From contig NC_065556.1 in assembly GCF_022605725.1 (NCBI RefSeq), positions 27,387,140 to 27,451,139 on the forward strand: DNA of 64,000 bases, written 5' to 3'. A program made the translations under genes and the position numbers. Source of the stretch: Anthonomus grandis grandis (Eukaryota; Arthropoda; Insecta; Coleoptera; Curculionidae). The notes beneath the pieces were generated by a model that saw nothing but the letters and a program-made list of their open reading frames with translations, searched no databases and was not told the origin of the DNA. Position 1 is the first letter of the stretch. Every line of letters begins with the position of its first letter. This document shows, one piece after another, positions 38,690 through 49,013 of the stretch.

Positions 38690-38780
38690 AAAAAGTCTTG
38701 ATTTTTTTTGTTCGCCTTGGCTCAATAAAGGCCGAAACGTTGGCAATAAAGAGAAAAAGAATTGGACTTTACTTGACCCC
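38690..38780 (+). other. Possible retroelement terminus
   Basis: GGCCGAAACGTTGGCAATAA resembles a phrase common near the ends of arthropod non-LTR or Penelope-like elements. No coding region or target repeat was seen around it, so this is recorded only as a resemblance. Confidence 0.2.
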
Positions 38781-39464
38781 ACATCCAACTTAACCCTGAA
38801 AACTGAAAACAACTAAACCGGGACACTAAAATAACATATTAAATAATGGGAAATATTAGGAGGTTCGTTCTATTTTCTCTACGTGGGAAACTTATCACTT
38901 TGTCACTTTTTTTATATTTAATTTTTTTTGCGACATTTGAATTTTTCAATATTTCTATAGATACACTAAAAAACTTAAATTATTCTTTAATATATTTAAA
39001 GCAAGACAAAAACGATTAGCGTTGTCTGAAATTGGTGATTTTCTTTTGGGTAATATTTGAAGTTTCTTTTTCATGTATTCAAAGGAAAAATAGTGGTTAC
39101 AAGTGTCTGCCAAATTATTAAAAACAATTATTCGCACCATTAACTTGAGGCCATTATCCTAACTTTCTTTATTAAAGATTAACTTTAATAAAGATTAACT
39201 TTTTTTGTTAAAGATTCATGGAACGATTGCAAATGTCAACAAACAGAAAAATTAAAAATATTATTTTTTTCCAATCAAGTGAGGTAATTTAGTACTGCTT
39301 CCAGGCATTGAAAGAATGGAAATTTATGACCAATGTCTGAAATTAAAAAAATACCTTTTTCCCTTTTATGTCAAGTTATGTCTTTACTTCATGCTTACAC
39401 AAATTGTGGTGGAATATATTTTTCAGATGGGATGGTTGGTATTGGTTTTATTGGAAAAATTAAA

Positions 39465-40710
39465 AATCTTAAACTTTGGAGGTCGATATCTCGGCTTCTA
39501 TGGGTCCTATTGGGAACATTTTAACAGTTTTATATTAGTTCTGTCGTTCTGAATACAACGAGATCATCCGCAAAGTCCTAGTTCTTCTATTAGCTAAGAT
39601 CTTGCATTTTTGGAGTTCATTTTTGGCCTCAAAAACGGACGTCAAAAAATGATTTTTTCAGGATTTTCAAAGTGCTCTCATTCCACTAGTTCTGCTTGAA
39701 TCCTCTTATACCCGGTGTTTTCGTGATCTAGGTGATCAGAATAAGACGCTGGTATACTAAGTTTGATTTCGAAAAAAATCAATTTTTGGTGAAAAACTTC
39801 GATACGGGAGGGTATACCCAAGAAATGAAAAATCCCAAACTTTGGAGGTCGATATCTCGGCTTCTATGAGTCCTATCGGGAAAATTCCAACGGTCTTATC
39901 TTAGTTTCATCGTTCTGAATACAACGAGATCATTTGCAAGGTCGCAGCTCTTCTACTAGCTGAGATCTTGCATTTTTGGATCCCATTTTTGGCCTCAAAA
40001 ACGGACGTCGAAAAATGACTTTTTCAGGATTTTCAAAGTGGTCTCATTCCCTTAGTTCTGCTCGAATCCTGCTATAACCCGGTGTTTTCGCAATCTAGGT
40101 GATCAGAATAAGACGCTGGTATACTTAGTTTGATTTCGGAAAAAAATCAATTTTTGGTGAAAAAATTCGATACGGGGGGGGTATACCCCAAAAAATGAAA
40201 AATTCCAAACTTTGTAGGTCGATATTTTGGCTTCTATGGGTTCTATCGGGAAAATTTCAACGGTTTTATGTTAGTTTCGTCATTCTAAATACAACAAGAC
40301 CATCTGCAAAGTCGTAGCTCTTCTATTAGCTGAGATCTTGCATTTTTGGAGCCAATTTTTGGCATCAAAAACCAGGTCGAAAAATGACTTTTTCAGGCCT
40401 TTCAAAGTGCTCTCATTCCATTAGTTTTGCTTGAATCCTCTTATAACCCGGAATTTTCGTGATCTAGGTGATCAGAACAAGACGCTGGTATACTAAGTTT
40501 GATTTCGAAAAAAATCTTTTTTTTTTTTTTTTTATTTATTTATTGACCTCGTGCTGAGCACATTTAGTCACGAAAAACCTCTATATATAATTTTTAAGTA
40601 CTTAAACTAAATCGGACATATCAAACGACCATGCCAAGTCTGGGACTCAAACCCAGGGCCACACGACTGCTAGGCAGGTATATACCCACCCCGCTGCCGG
40701 GGCCGGCGAT

Positions 40711-40748
<38 letters not shown>

Positions 40749-41337
40749 ATTTTTGGTGAAAAAATTCGATACAAGAAATGGAAAATCCCAAACTTTGAAG
40801 GTCGATATCTCGGCTTCTATAGGTCCTATCCAAAAAATTCCAACGGTTTTATTTTAGTTTTATCATTCTGATTACAACGAGATCATTTGTAAAGTCGTAG
40901 CTCTCACATTAGCTGAGATCTTGCATTTTTGGAGCCCATTTTTGGCCTCAAAAACGGACGCCGAAAAATGACTTTTTCAGGATTTTCAAAGTGCTCTCAT
41001 TCCCTTAGTTCTGCTCGAATCCTCTTATAACCCGGTGTTTTCGTAATCTAGATGATCAGAATAAGACGCTGGTATACTTAGTTTGATTTCGAAAAAAATC
41101 AATTTTTGATGAAAAAATTCGATACAAGAAATGAAAAATCCCAAACTTTGGAGGTCGATATCTCCGCTTCTATAAGTCCTATCGGGAAAATTTTAACGGT
41201 TTTATCTTAGTTTCGTCGTTCTAAATCCAACGAGACTATATGCAAAGTCGTAGCCTTTATATTAGCCGAGATCTCGCATTTTTAGGGCCTTTTTTTGGCC
41301 TCAAAAACGATTGTCTTAGTTTTGCTCATATCCCGGT
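39465..41337. repeat. Satellite-like array, about 360-bp unit, five copies
   Basis: AAACTTTG(G/T/A)AGGTCGATAT starts at 39471, 39837, 40207, 40790 and 41143. Spacings are 366, 370, 583 (361 after removing a 222-bp insertion) and 353 bp. Each unit contains TCGGCTTCTATGGGTCCTAT, GCATTTTTGGAGCCCATTTT and CTTATAACCCGGTGTTTTCG. The fifth copy has an internal deletion and ends near 41337. It lies about 430 bp from exon B. Frames of 63-78 codons in it are read-through of the repeat. Confidence 0.9.
40517..40738 (-). mobile_element. tRNA-derived SINE
   Basis: It is inserted in the third satellite unit, flanked by a direct repeat of about 9 bp, AAAAAAATC (40508-40516 and 40739-40747). Read on the minus strand, the body (40711 down to 40517) starts with a tRNA-like head with an A-box-like GGCAGCGGGGTGGGTA and a B-box GGTTTGAGTCCCA, continues with a non-tRNA part, and ends ATAAATAAATAAAAAAA. 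About 27 extra A residues lie at its 5' side (plus-strand right end). B box and head mark RNA polymerase III promoter origin. It is not a functional tRNA gene: the acceptor stem and CCA-side pairing do not close cleanly. Confidence 0.8.
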
Positions 41338-41763
41338 ACTTCAACAATTTAGTATTCACTGGCAAAGGCTAATTAAAATTCATTTGTACGCAGAAAATAA
41401 TAAGAAGAAAACCACTCAAACGCGGATTTTAATTTCAACTTTTTCAAAAGTCCGTCGGTAAAATAATAATCCCCGATTAATCTCGGTTTTATTAATCCGC
41501 ACTGAACCAACTTTTAGACGGTTATTGGCACGGAGCGGGTAGTTAATTTATTTTTTTTCCTGTACAAGTTTTACAGCCGGATGATTAAAAATAAAAATAT
41601 AAATTAGACGACGTAATAGTCGATTTCCCACTTAATTAATCGGGAAATTTCCCCGTTTAATTAATTTTCCAGGTCAAAAATAATTAAAACTATAAAAAGG
41701 GAGGGGGCGACTTAGATTTACTACCAAGGGCTATAGCTTATATAGTTAATACATAACACTTAC

Positions 41764-41942
41764 CCAAAGGTTACAAGCGATCTCTCCAAATATCCATTTC
41801 CCTTTGATTTCGTAAATTAACGCCATAGGCATCACTAAAATGGCTACACATAGATCACTGACGGCTAAACTAACTAAGAGATAGTTGCAAGGACGACGAA
41901 GTTTCCTCACGAGAAATATACAGACGCAGACTAGAATGTTAC
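41764..41942 (-). CDS. 5-HT7: 5-HT7-type serotonin receptor, coding exon B (TM1 end, TM2, start of TM3)
   Basis: This 179-nt exon encodes residues 49-108. It starts after TTTCAG at 41943-41944 and ends before GTAAGT at 41763, and both sites keep the frame with exons A and C. It contains Asn50 (position 1.50 of TM1), the intracellular loop 1 sequence RKLRRPCNY, the TM2 core SLAVSDLC with the sodium-site Asp78 (2.50), and Cys105 (3.25), which normally pairs with the extracellular loop 2 cysteine. RKLRRPCNYLLVSLA followed by SDLCVA closely resembles insect 5-HT7 receptors as I remember them, more than octopamine or dopamine receptors. Introns of 1,605 bp and 11,525 bp flank it. The exon is too short to show well as an open frame and is supported by splice phase and homology. 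Confidence 0.93.
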
Positions 41943-43547
41943 CTGAAACAATTAATTAAAAAAAAATCCTTTAAAGCAGAGTCAATTGAACACGGAACGA
42001 ACATTCGCTCACTATTGTTAAACCGATTATAATCAAGCTCTTTTGTTTTAAAGGGAAGAGTGAGGAGCGGATTTGTTAAAAAACTTTTAAACCGATTGAT
42101 TAAAATTCCATTAAGTTCCTTTGTTTGGTAACAAAAAGCACTGCGTTAAACCACAGAGTTACTATCTGAGGTAAAACAGGAAAAAGTGTAATTTTCCGGT
42201 TTTATTATGCTAAAGGCTTAAGGGCGAATAGGAGGTTCTAAGGGATGCAAATTATGCTCTCAGATACTTTTTTGGACTGTAAATGGAAACATAAAAATTG
42301 ATATTTATCACAGTCTTGGAACGCAAACAAAGACACGCCTTACATATAATAAACTAAAGCTTCCCTTAAAGTTAAATTTTTAATAAACTAAATGCAATTC
42401 CTCGGCCTTGTAGCAGCCCTATATCAGAAAAATAACTCACAAAACGTTATTACGTAACGTCTCCGTTAGGTTCAACCGATTTAAGGGAGCGAGAAACTTT
42501 TCGCATTTATTTTATAATAGTGTTTTCCATATTCTTCCATGGAAAAGTTTACTTGGTTCTGTATTACCCGAGAGAGAAGAAAATATATTTATAGAGAACT
42601 GGTCTGGAAAATCTGCTGTAAGTTCGATATGAACAATTTTTCCAAGCAGTTGTATTAAAAGTTCCTTTTCTGGTTATAGTTGGGTCAGTTAAGAAATCTA
42701 AACCATAAAACCTCCTAATAAATTAATCATAAAAATTCAACGTTTATCTATGTTTCCAGCCAAATTTGTAGTCAGATTTCACTGGAAAACCTCATTAGTA
42801 GCATCTGATTTGGTCTATTTAAGCTTATTTTTAGTGTTTTTTTGCATCTTAATTAACTTAATGTTCAGTTTTTCATAATTAAAAAAAAAAACAAATTTTT
42901 CAAGCAATTGTATGAAAAATTAGTTTTTTGGTTATAGATAGGTCGGTTAAGAAATGTAAACCATAAAACCTTACATTAAATTAATCATAAAAAATCAATG
43001 TTCATCAACGTTTCCAGACAAATTTGTAATCAGATTTCACTGGAAAACTCCATTAGAACCACTCAACTTGGTCTATAAAAATTATTTTATTTGAAACATA
43101 AATTCATACACTTACCTATGATAGCTAGGTCAGTTAAGAAATCTAAACTACAAAACCTCCCAATAAATTAATCATAAAAATTCAACGTTTATCTATGTTT
43201 CCAGACAAATTTGTATTTAGATTTCACTGGAAAACCTCATTAGTAGCATCTGATTTGGTCTATTTAAGCTTATTTTTAGTTTCTTTTTGCTTCTTAATTA
43301 ACTTTATGTTCAGTTTAAAAAAAAAAAAATTTCAAACAATTGTACTAAAAATTTCTTTTTTGGTTAGTGCTAGGTCAGTTAAGAAATCTAAACCATAAAA
43401 CCTCCCAATAAATTAATCATAAAAAATCAATGTTTATGAACGTTTCCAGACAAATTTGTATTCAGATTTTACTGGAAAACCTTATTAGAACCACCCAACT
43501 TGGTCAATAAAAATTATTTTATTTGGCATATAATTTCACACACTTAC
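41943..43547 (-). other. Intron 1 of the 5-HT7 receptor gene
   Basis: This 1,605-bp phase-1 intron lies between exons A and B, with GTAAGT at its 5' end and TTTCAG at its 3' end. Its 5' half (about 42.65-43.5 kb) contains four copies of the 36-nt hairpin repeat described separately. The half next to exon B looks like ordinary AT-rich intron. Confidence 0.85.
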
Positions 43548-43692
43548 CTATGATCGTTGTAATAATAATTCCACCCAAAATAAGGCACATGGCAATACTT
43601 TCAACCAAATTATAACGAGAGGCGTTAGTAACTATAGTAGCATTGTAAGAAGAATCATTTGCAAGCACTATTCGAGAAATGTTGGTCTCCAT
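43548..43692 (-). CDS. 5-HT7: 5-HT7-type serotonin receptor, coding exon A (N-terminus and TM1)
   Basis: First coding exon of a class A G-protein-coupled receptor; it encodes residues 1-48 plus one base of codon 49. The start is the ATG at 43692-43690. Reading upstream in frame there is no other ATG before a TGA near 43768. The extracellular N-terminus is short and has four N-glycosylation sequons (Asn4, Asn12, Asn17, Asn23). A hydrophobic run from about residue 29 starts TM1. The exon ends at 43548 with a good donor (GTAAGT on the minus strand), splitting a Gly codon in phase 1. Joined to exon B this gives the Gly-Asn of TM1. The N-terminus alone would not identify the gene; the assignment comes from exons B and C. 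The main uncertainty is whether other 5' exons give a longer N-terminus in alternative transcripts. Confidence 0.85.
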
Positions 43693-43838
43693 ACGACGAG
43701 TCTGCTGTTCCCTTGAGGGTGCTTTCAGGTGGTGCTGATGACTCTCATTGTGTAAAAAAAAATATCATCAATAAAATTTGTCCTTTTGATTCATTTGCCG
43801 CTGGTTGAACGAGTGCTTGGATCTATTCCATGGTGTAT
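43693..43838 (-). promoter_or_regulatory. Probable 5'UTR part of receptor exon A with three short upstream ORFs
   Basis: On the minus strand an acceptor-like TTTCCTATTTCAG ends at 43839, so the exon probably starts at 43838 and runs into the start codon at 43692. The leader holds three upstream ATGs, each closed before the main start: one at 43831 with only Met-Glu-stop, one at 43794 with eight codons and a stop, and one at 43748 with seven codons and a stop. None is in frame with the receptor without an intervening stop. Such uORFs usually lower translation of the main frame; that effect here is inferred. The 5' exon joined to this acceptor was not identified. Confidence 0.5.
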
Positions 43839-46800
43839 CTGAAATAGGAAAAAATTTATTTAATATATTAATCGAGTAAATCGTAATGCCTAAAACTTTT
43901 TAAGAAAGATAATCGTAGATTTCCTGCACCTCTGGTGGTTTTCCGGCTTATTCCCTCCATGGGTTTTCGTTTGCTTACCGCCCCCTTTGTTTGTTTTCCT
44001 TAACTTTTAGGAGAGCAAACGTTCCCTCCCAAGAAAGATGAGGATTTAAGCACTAACAATTAAATCTTTGTGCTCGGTTCGCTTTGTGGATTTTCCCGGG
44101 TTAATTAGCTCGTCTGTTAAGGTCAGTTAAGTTTTCTTTAATTGGCTTATCTAGGCAAAACAATTTTTTTTCCTTGGATGATGCTAGGTCAGTTTGGAAA
44201 TGTAAACTATAAAAGAACTCGTTGAATAATTGATGAATATTTAACTTTAAGCTAGGTTTCCAGACAAATTTGTATTCAAAATTCTCTGGAAAGCCTGTTT
44301 AAAGTTATTTCATTTAATCCGTGACGTCAGTTAGAGGTTAGGAAGAAGTAGCCTTAATTGCCTGGAGGACAGTAAAACTTACTTGAAATCCCTCATAAAA
44401 AATTATTTCAATTCCTTAGCAGCCATAAATAAATTATTATAAATTTCTGGTATATGTAAATAATTACTTGAAGAGCCCAGAAGTGTCCCAATAATGTAGA
44501 AATAATAAACGAAGTCCCTAAAACACAAATAATTATTAAAAATGCTTGGAATTTAGAAAAAATATTATTTTTTTAAGAAGAATACACTAATAAATAAAAA
44601 TACATTAAATTATTAGTTAACAAAGGATGCAATAAAGTACCTTTTTCGGACAATTAGTATTTTTAAATGAAATTGCTGTCTCTATTACCCTAAATAATTA
44701 AATTTTTTAGGTTTGATGCCATAAAAACTCAATTTTCCTACTCAGTTTCAATTATCAATGATGCTAGGTCAGCTTGAACATCTGAATTATGAAACCTCTC
44801 GTTAAATTACTCTTAAAAATTTAACGTTTATGTACGTTTCCAGATTAATTTGTATTCAGAATTCTCTGGAAACCCTATTAAGAAACATCTGATTCAATCA
44901 ATTTAAATTGAGAGTGATATTTTTTTGTTTTTCCATTATTCTTTCCTAGTCACTGATAGATAATTAATTAGTGAAAACAATGGCAAAGGTGGCTATTGGA
45001 AAAAGGGAGCAAAGCATTGATCTTCCAAAATAACCTGCTTATTTGGTTTAATCGCAGAATTTTATTAAGTAGGGATTGGATCATGTATTGTGAGATATTG
45101 GAGTAATTTTTCACGGCTCTGACGAGAAAATTCAAATTGCAACACTATTAAGTTTAATTGGAACGTCGACTTATAAACTATTGAGAGATCACCTTCCCAG
45201 ACTTGCTAAAGGACAAGAAATTCCAGAATCTATTTACCCTCTTGGATAAGTACTTTGGTCCAGTTTTAACAATCTGGAAGGAAAGAACGATCTCCCATAA
45301 GTCAAACTAGAGACAGTCCAGGAATGGCATGCAAGTGTGAGGAAAACCCAGAATTTATCATTTTAAGGGAGAATTATTACTTCGAACAATAAATCAATTA
45401 AATTTTCAAGCTTTTGTATTGAGTTTCTTTTTAAATGATGCTAGGTCGGCTTGGAGATGTAAACCATAGAACCTTTCGTTAAATTGTTCTCAAGATGTTA
45501 ATGTTTATCAATGTTTCCAGACAAATTTGTATTCAAAATTCTCTGGAAACCGTATTCATAGTCATCTAATTTAATCTATTTAAGCCAAGACTCTAATTTT
45601 AATATTTTTTCTTATTCTTAATTAACCAAAGCCGGTGTAGGTTCGATACTAAAAGAAAAACTTAATTTTTCCAAGCAGTTGAATTAGAAGTCTTTTCTGA
45701 ATGATGCTAGATCAACTTGGATATCTGAATCATAAAATCTCTTGTTAAATTATTCTTAAAAATTTAATGTTTATCTACGTTTCCAGATAAATTTGTATTC
45801 AGAGTTCTCTGGAAATCCTTACTAGAATCATTTGATTTAGTCAATTTAAGCTAAAAGTATAATTTTTTATTTTCCCATTATTCTTTTCTAATCCTGGGAG
45901 GATAATTAGCTTTTCTTTTTTTTTAGAAAATTACATTTTTGTTAAATACTCTCCCTATTACGTCGAATTATAAATATCTTTGACATTTTTCCTTTCTGAT
46001 TCCTGTGAATTAGTTTAACCTTTCAGAAATGCTGATTTTTTTGTTAAATGCAAATTCTTAAATTAAGACTAACTAACCTTAGATAACGGGATTCTTCCTT
46101 AATTTAATCTGATTCTCCCTTTTTCAATCTAGCCATTTTCAGATAAATTACTCAATATATTACAAATTCATACACAAGAGTTACTATTTTCTATCCTAAT
46201 TCCTTTCTGGAATAGACCTAGGTGAGTATGGACATATGCACCCCAAACTCCTTTACTGGATTTATCCTCAAAATTTAATATTACTAGACATTTCCAGACA
46301 GTTTTGTATTCCAAATTGTCTGGAAAAGCTGTTTAGCTTATTCTAATTTAGTTAATTTAAGCTTGAGAGTATTTATTGCATTCATTTGCACTGTCCGGTG
46401 CTATAAAACTGGTCAAGGGCAACCATGAAAGCTTATTAAAAAATTGTAAATTAATGGAAAAAAAATACAGCTCAAAAAACTTTTAATAAAACAGTATCCT
46501 TTGCATTAGGGAGTTTTATTACCCAGGTTTGTCCCAGCCAAGTAAACCTTAATAAAGCACACACATAAAACTTATTACTTATAATAAAAATTGAATTACG
46601 TCATAACGTAAAACCTTGACTTTATTATTAGGTTTTAGTTAAAATTGGCCATGAAGTGGTAGAGAGAGAAAAGTCTGTTATGCTGAAGGATAAAAGCTGT
46701 TTAACTAAAAGAAAATTACCTTTTTAAGGGTTTTTTTCCTCACCACTGAAACACCCACGAATAAAAATCCGCACTATATGGAGCGTTATTAATCAAAATT

Positions 46801-47200
46801 CAATAATTATCTTAACAGATTAGTGTGCTTTAAGTGTTATTTAATCAATTTATCTAATAATAAAAATTAGCCACTTGAGAGGTTTTATCAATGTTTATAA
46901 ACAGTAGCTGCAGGAATTCAATGCAATGCTTTTTTATTAGCGTAATTTCCACAAATATGGATTCGGTGTCTGAATAGTTGGAAGTGCGCCAATAGAAATC
47001 CATCCCGAGCCCGTATCAGCGTATTATGTTTTTTTTTCGATTTGGCTCTAGATCAAAAAAGGTAGGAGTTAGGTTAACCTGAAAAAATCTAGTCCAATAA
47101 GATCTAACTTAAGGGTAAGTCGTAAAACAATATATTTTACTGGAGGTGACTTCCCCAGAGAGAGAATGTCAACGGTCTCACGTAAAAGTAAGTAACAAAG
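43839..47200. other. 5' intron or upstream region of the receptor gene
   Basis: Apart from five hairpin repeats, no coding exon is seen. Blocks at 43.9-44.15 kb and 46.5-47.0 kb look single-copy. A minus-strand GTAAGC near 43.98 kb could be a donor for a short upstream intron ending at 43839, but no exon can be defined. Confidence 0.4.
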
Positions 47201-47599
47201 CTATTTATCTGGACGTCTGGGATGTACGTGACACTTTTATGAAGTTTTTTCGTCTGTGTTTTCTTGAAAGGTAAGCCGGTCAGAGTGCCGAATGACATAA
47301 ACGAATGAAACGAACCCCTATTTATTTTTAAAGTTTTATCAACATAATGCTATAATTAAATTTTCTTGTGTCGATTCACTTTTACAATTTCCCCTTCAGG
47401 GAAGACTTAGTTGAGGAAAACCGTCTTTTCTCGGCACATCAAAGCATTTCACTCGAATAAATGCATAACATTAACGAGGAAAGCTAATCTCTGTTGACCT
47501 TACGAGTGCTCGCTTATGCAAACAAGGGAAAACCACGATAAACCGTCGTATTGAATGTAGGTCCTGCGAAACGGGAAATTGCACTTTCAATTTCGGTCG

Positions 47600-47700
47600 T
47601 TCACTAGGGACGACAATAATTCTTTTGTGATTTCCCTTTGTCGCTCGCTTTTTATAAGAAAAGACGTTTTCTCGTTCGGAAACTACGGACGTCCGACGAA
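47600..47700 (-). promoter_or_regulatory. Weak promoter candidate upstream of the 5-HT7 gene
   Basis: A TATAAAAAG box on the minus strand at 47656-47648 sits in a locally GC-richer, apparently non-repetitive block (about 47.2-47.75 kb). It is followed about 25-30 bp downstream by TCACA-like initiator sequence, and further down by CTC-GTAAGG, a possible splice donor near 47.50 kb. Direction and position would suit a 5' exon spliced to the acceptor at 43839. TATA-like strings are common in such AT-rich DNA, so this is only a candidate. Confidence 0.2.
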
Positions 47701-47987
47701 TCTAAATGGAAATTTTGTTTTGTCAAAGCTTTATTCTATTTAACTGCTTAATTATTTATCAAAGATTTATTGTATAAAACCGTACACTGTATAATTAAAT
47801 ACGTGTAGAGAAGGATCCTTTTTAGGTTTAAATTTTTGTTTGAAAATTCACGCTCCTCATCGGTTTGAATATTTATTTATAATTTATTAAAAAAATATGT
47901 TTTGTTATATTTTTTTAATTTTCTTTTTTAAGTGTTTTGTCTCTATAATCCTAAATACGCCTAATATTATATTAGATATACCATATA

Positions 47988-48180
47988 GGTTTTTTACCAG
48001 GTCATAGTACTATAGATGAAACAGAACAGGTACTGGTATTTTTATTGACTTGGCTAAGGCTTTTTGTACGGTAAAAAGTTAATTAACAAATTTTACAATA
48101 TACGCATATTTTCAAATTTAAAAGAACTCGTTACCATTTATAAATCCTTAACTGCGTCAATTGTGAGATTGATTATATAA
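47988..48180 (+). pseudogene. Decayed LINE reverse transcriptase fragment
   Basis: GFLPGHSTIDETEQ is followed, after a one-base shift, by TGIFIDLAKAF-TV and, after another shift, KLINKFYNIRIFSNLKELV. This is the reverse-transcriptase stretch usually reading GF-xGHST...TGVFLDLSKAFDTVDH-LL-KL. The first catalytic Asp (FIDLAKAF) is present, and the D of FDTV has become Cys. Only about 60 codons remain, with two frameshifts. It is too decayed to place in a family and differs from the 23.1-kb LINE. Confidence 0.6.
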
Positions 48181-48789
48181 TAATGCAATTTTTATATAAA
48201 AATTATTCATAAGTGTATTTTAAAAACCACATTATATAAGATTCCTATGTTGGTGGTGTGTTCAATAAATCGATAGGTTTTTACGGTAAAGTTCTGCCTT
48301 ATATATACATAGATTTATATTATAACATCAATTTGTTCATACATTCACAGTCGTGATATTATTAATGTAAACGTATGACGTTATCGGCGTAATTTCTTAT
48401 GTCCTAACGTAATTTTTTATACGTTTTCAAGGATTTCACGTAATTTTTTGTTTAGGAATCAGGAGTATTTATTATTTTATATATATTATTTTTTATGCTT
48501 TCCAGAAATTTTAATTATTTTTTAAATAACTATTCTAGGTAATTTCACAGGCATTTGACGTGATTTTTGATTTTTCCATGAATTTGACGTAATTTTGGGA
48601 TTTAGCAGCATTTTTTTGTTGTCCAGGTTGACGTAATGTTTTTCTCGATACTTGACGTAATTTATAATTTTTTTCAAATACTTCTCGTTGTTTTTTCGTG
48701 CTTTTAGATACAGTTTTCTCAAAATCAGACTGATCGAGTAGTAATTTTTTAAATAAAATTGTACGCTATATTTAGCCTTTATTGAAGTC

Positions 48790-48970
48790 TAGCTCTTTTT
48801 AAAGGCAGATTTCTCAACAAGTATAGAATCCATCTTCAAAGTTCCAGTGGTATTTTTATACTATTATACTTCTGAACAACATGAGACTACCCATAAAGTC
48901 GTAGTTATTATAGTTTTTAAAATATTATACGTTCAAGTATTATTTAACCACTAAAGTCAAATTTCACGAT
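48790..48970. repeat. Diverged single copy related to the 360-bp satellite
   Basis: TTCTGAACAACATGAGACTA, then CATAAAGTCGTAGTTATTAT and a TTATACGTT stretch, parallel the satellite phrase TTCTGAATACAACGAGATCA, GCAAAGTCGTAGCTCTTCTA and GAGATCTTGCAT at 39.5-41.3 kb in the same order and spacing. Confidence 0.45.
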
Positions 48971-49013
48971 TTTTTGCTAAGCAGTGAACACGGTTGCTGC
49001 AAAATTTTTTATT

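Larger units (their letters stand above)
30239..41763 (-). other. Intron 2 of the 5-HT7 receptor gene (11.5 kb)
   Basis: A phase-0 intron between the tryptophan codon ending exon B and the valine codon starting exon C. It holds a LINE 3' tail, the 33-37.3 kb higher-order array and the 39.5-41.3 kb satellite with its SINE. The stretches 30239-32580, 37400-39460 and 41340-41763 have no recognisable gene. The first contains loose repeats of a block with ATATTGGAATTTTTATT and GTGCCTG (about 32.27-32.58 kb). The second has moderately GC-richer, apparently single-copy DNA at 37.5-38.5 kb. Confidence 0.85.
42640..46400. repeat. Family of hairpin-centred repeats around exon A (nine copies)
   Basis: Each copy has a conserved left part (GCTAGGTCAGTTAAGAAAT, AAACC, TAAAACCT, TTAATCATAAAAATTCAACG), then TTTCCAGA-N20-TCTGGAAA (or ACTGGAAA) with core AATTTGTATTCAGA, then a looser TTAGAATCATCTGATTTAGT and TTTAAGC. 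The 36-nt cores are at 42753-42788, 43011-43046, 43198-43233, 43443-43478, 44257-44292, 44837-44872, 45514-45549, 45780-45815 and 46291-46326. All nine span exactly 36 nt. All are in the same orientation. Four lie in intron 1 and five upstream of exon A. Confidence 0.85.

Noticed and set aside
40600..40711. tRNA gene
   Set aside because: A B box and tRNA-like head are present, but the sequence is fused to a non-tRNA body with an A-rich tail and flanked by target duplications: a SINE.
40621..40833. 70-codon minus-strand frame with a poly-Phe run
   Set aside because: Produced by reading the long A-run beside the SINE.
29717..43692. Octopamine, tyramine or dopamine receptor identity
   Set aside because: RKLRRPCNY, TKPLEYGVKRTPRRM, SLPPLL and KIFRAARRIV together fit insect 5-HT7 best; residual doubt is small but a tree was not run.
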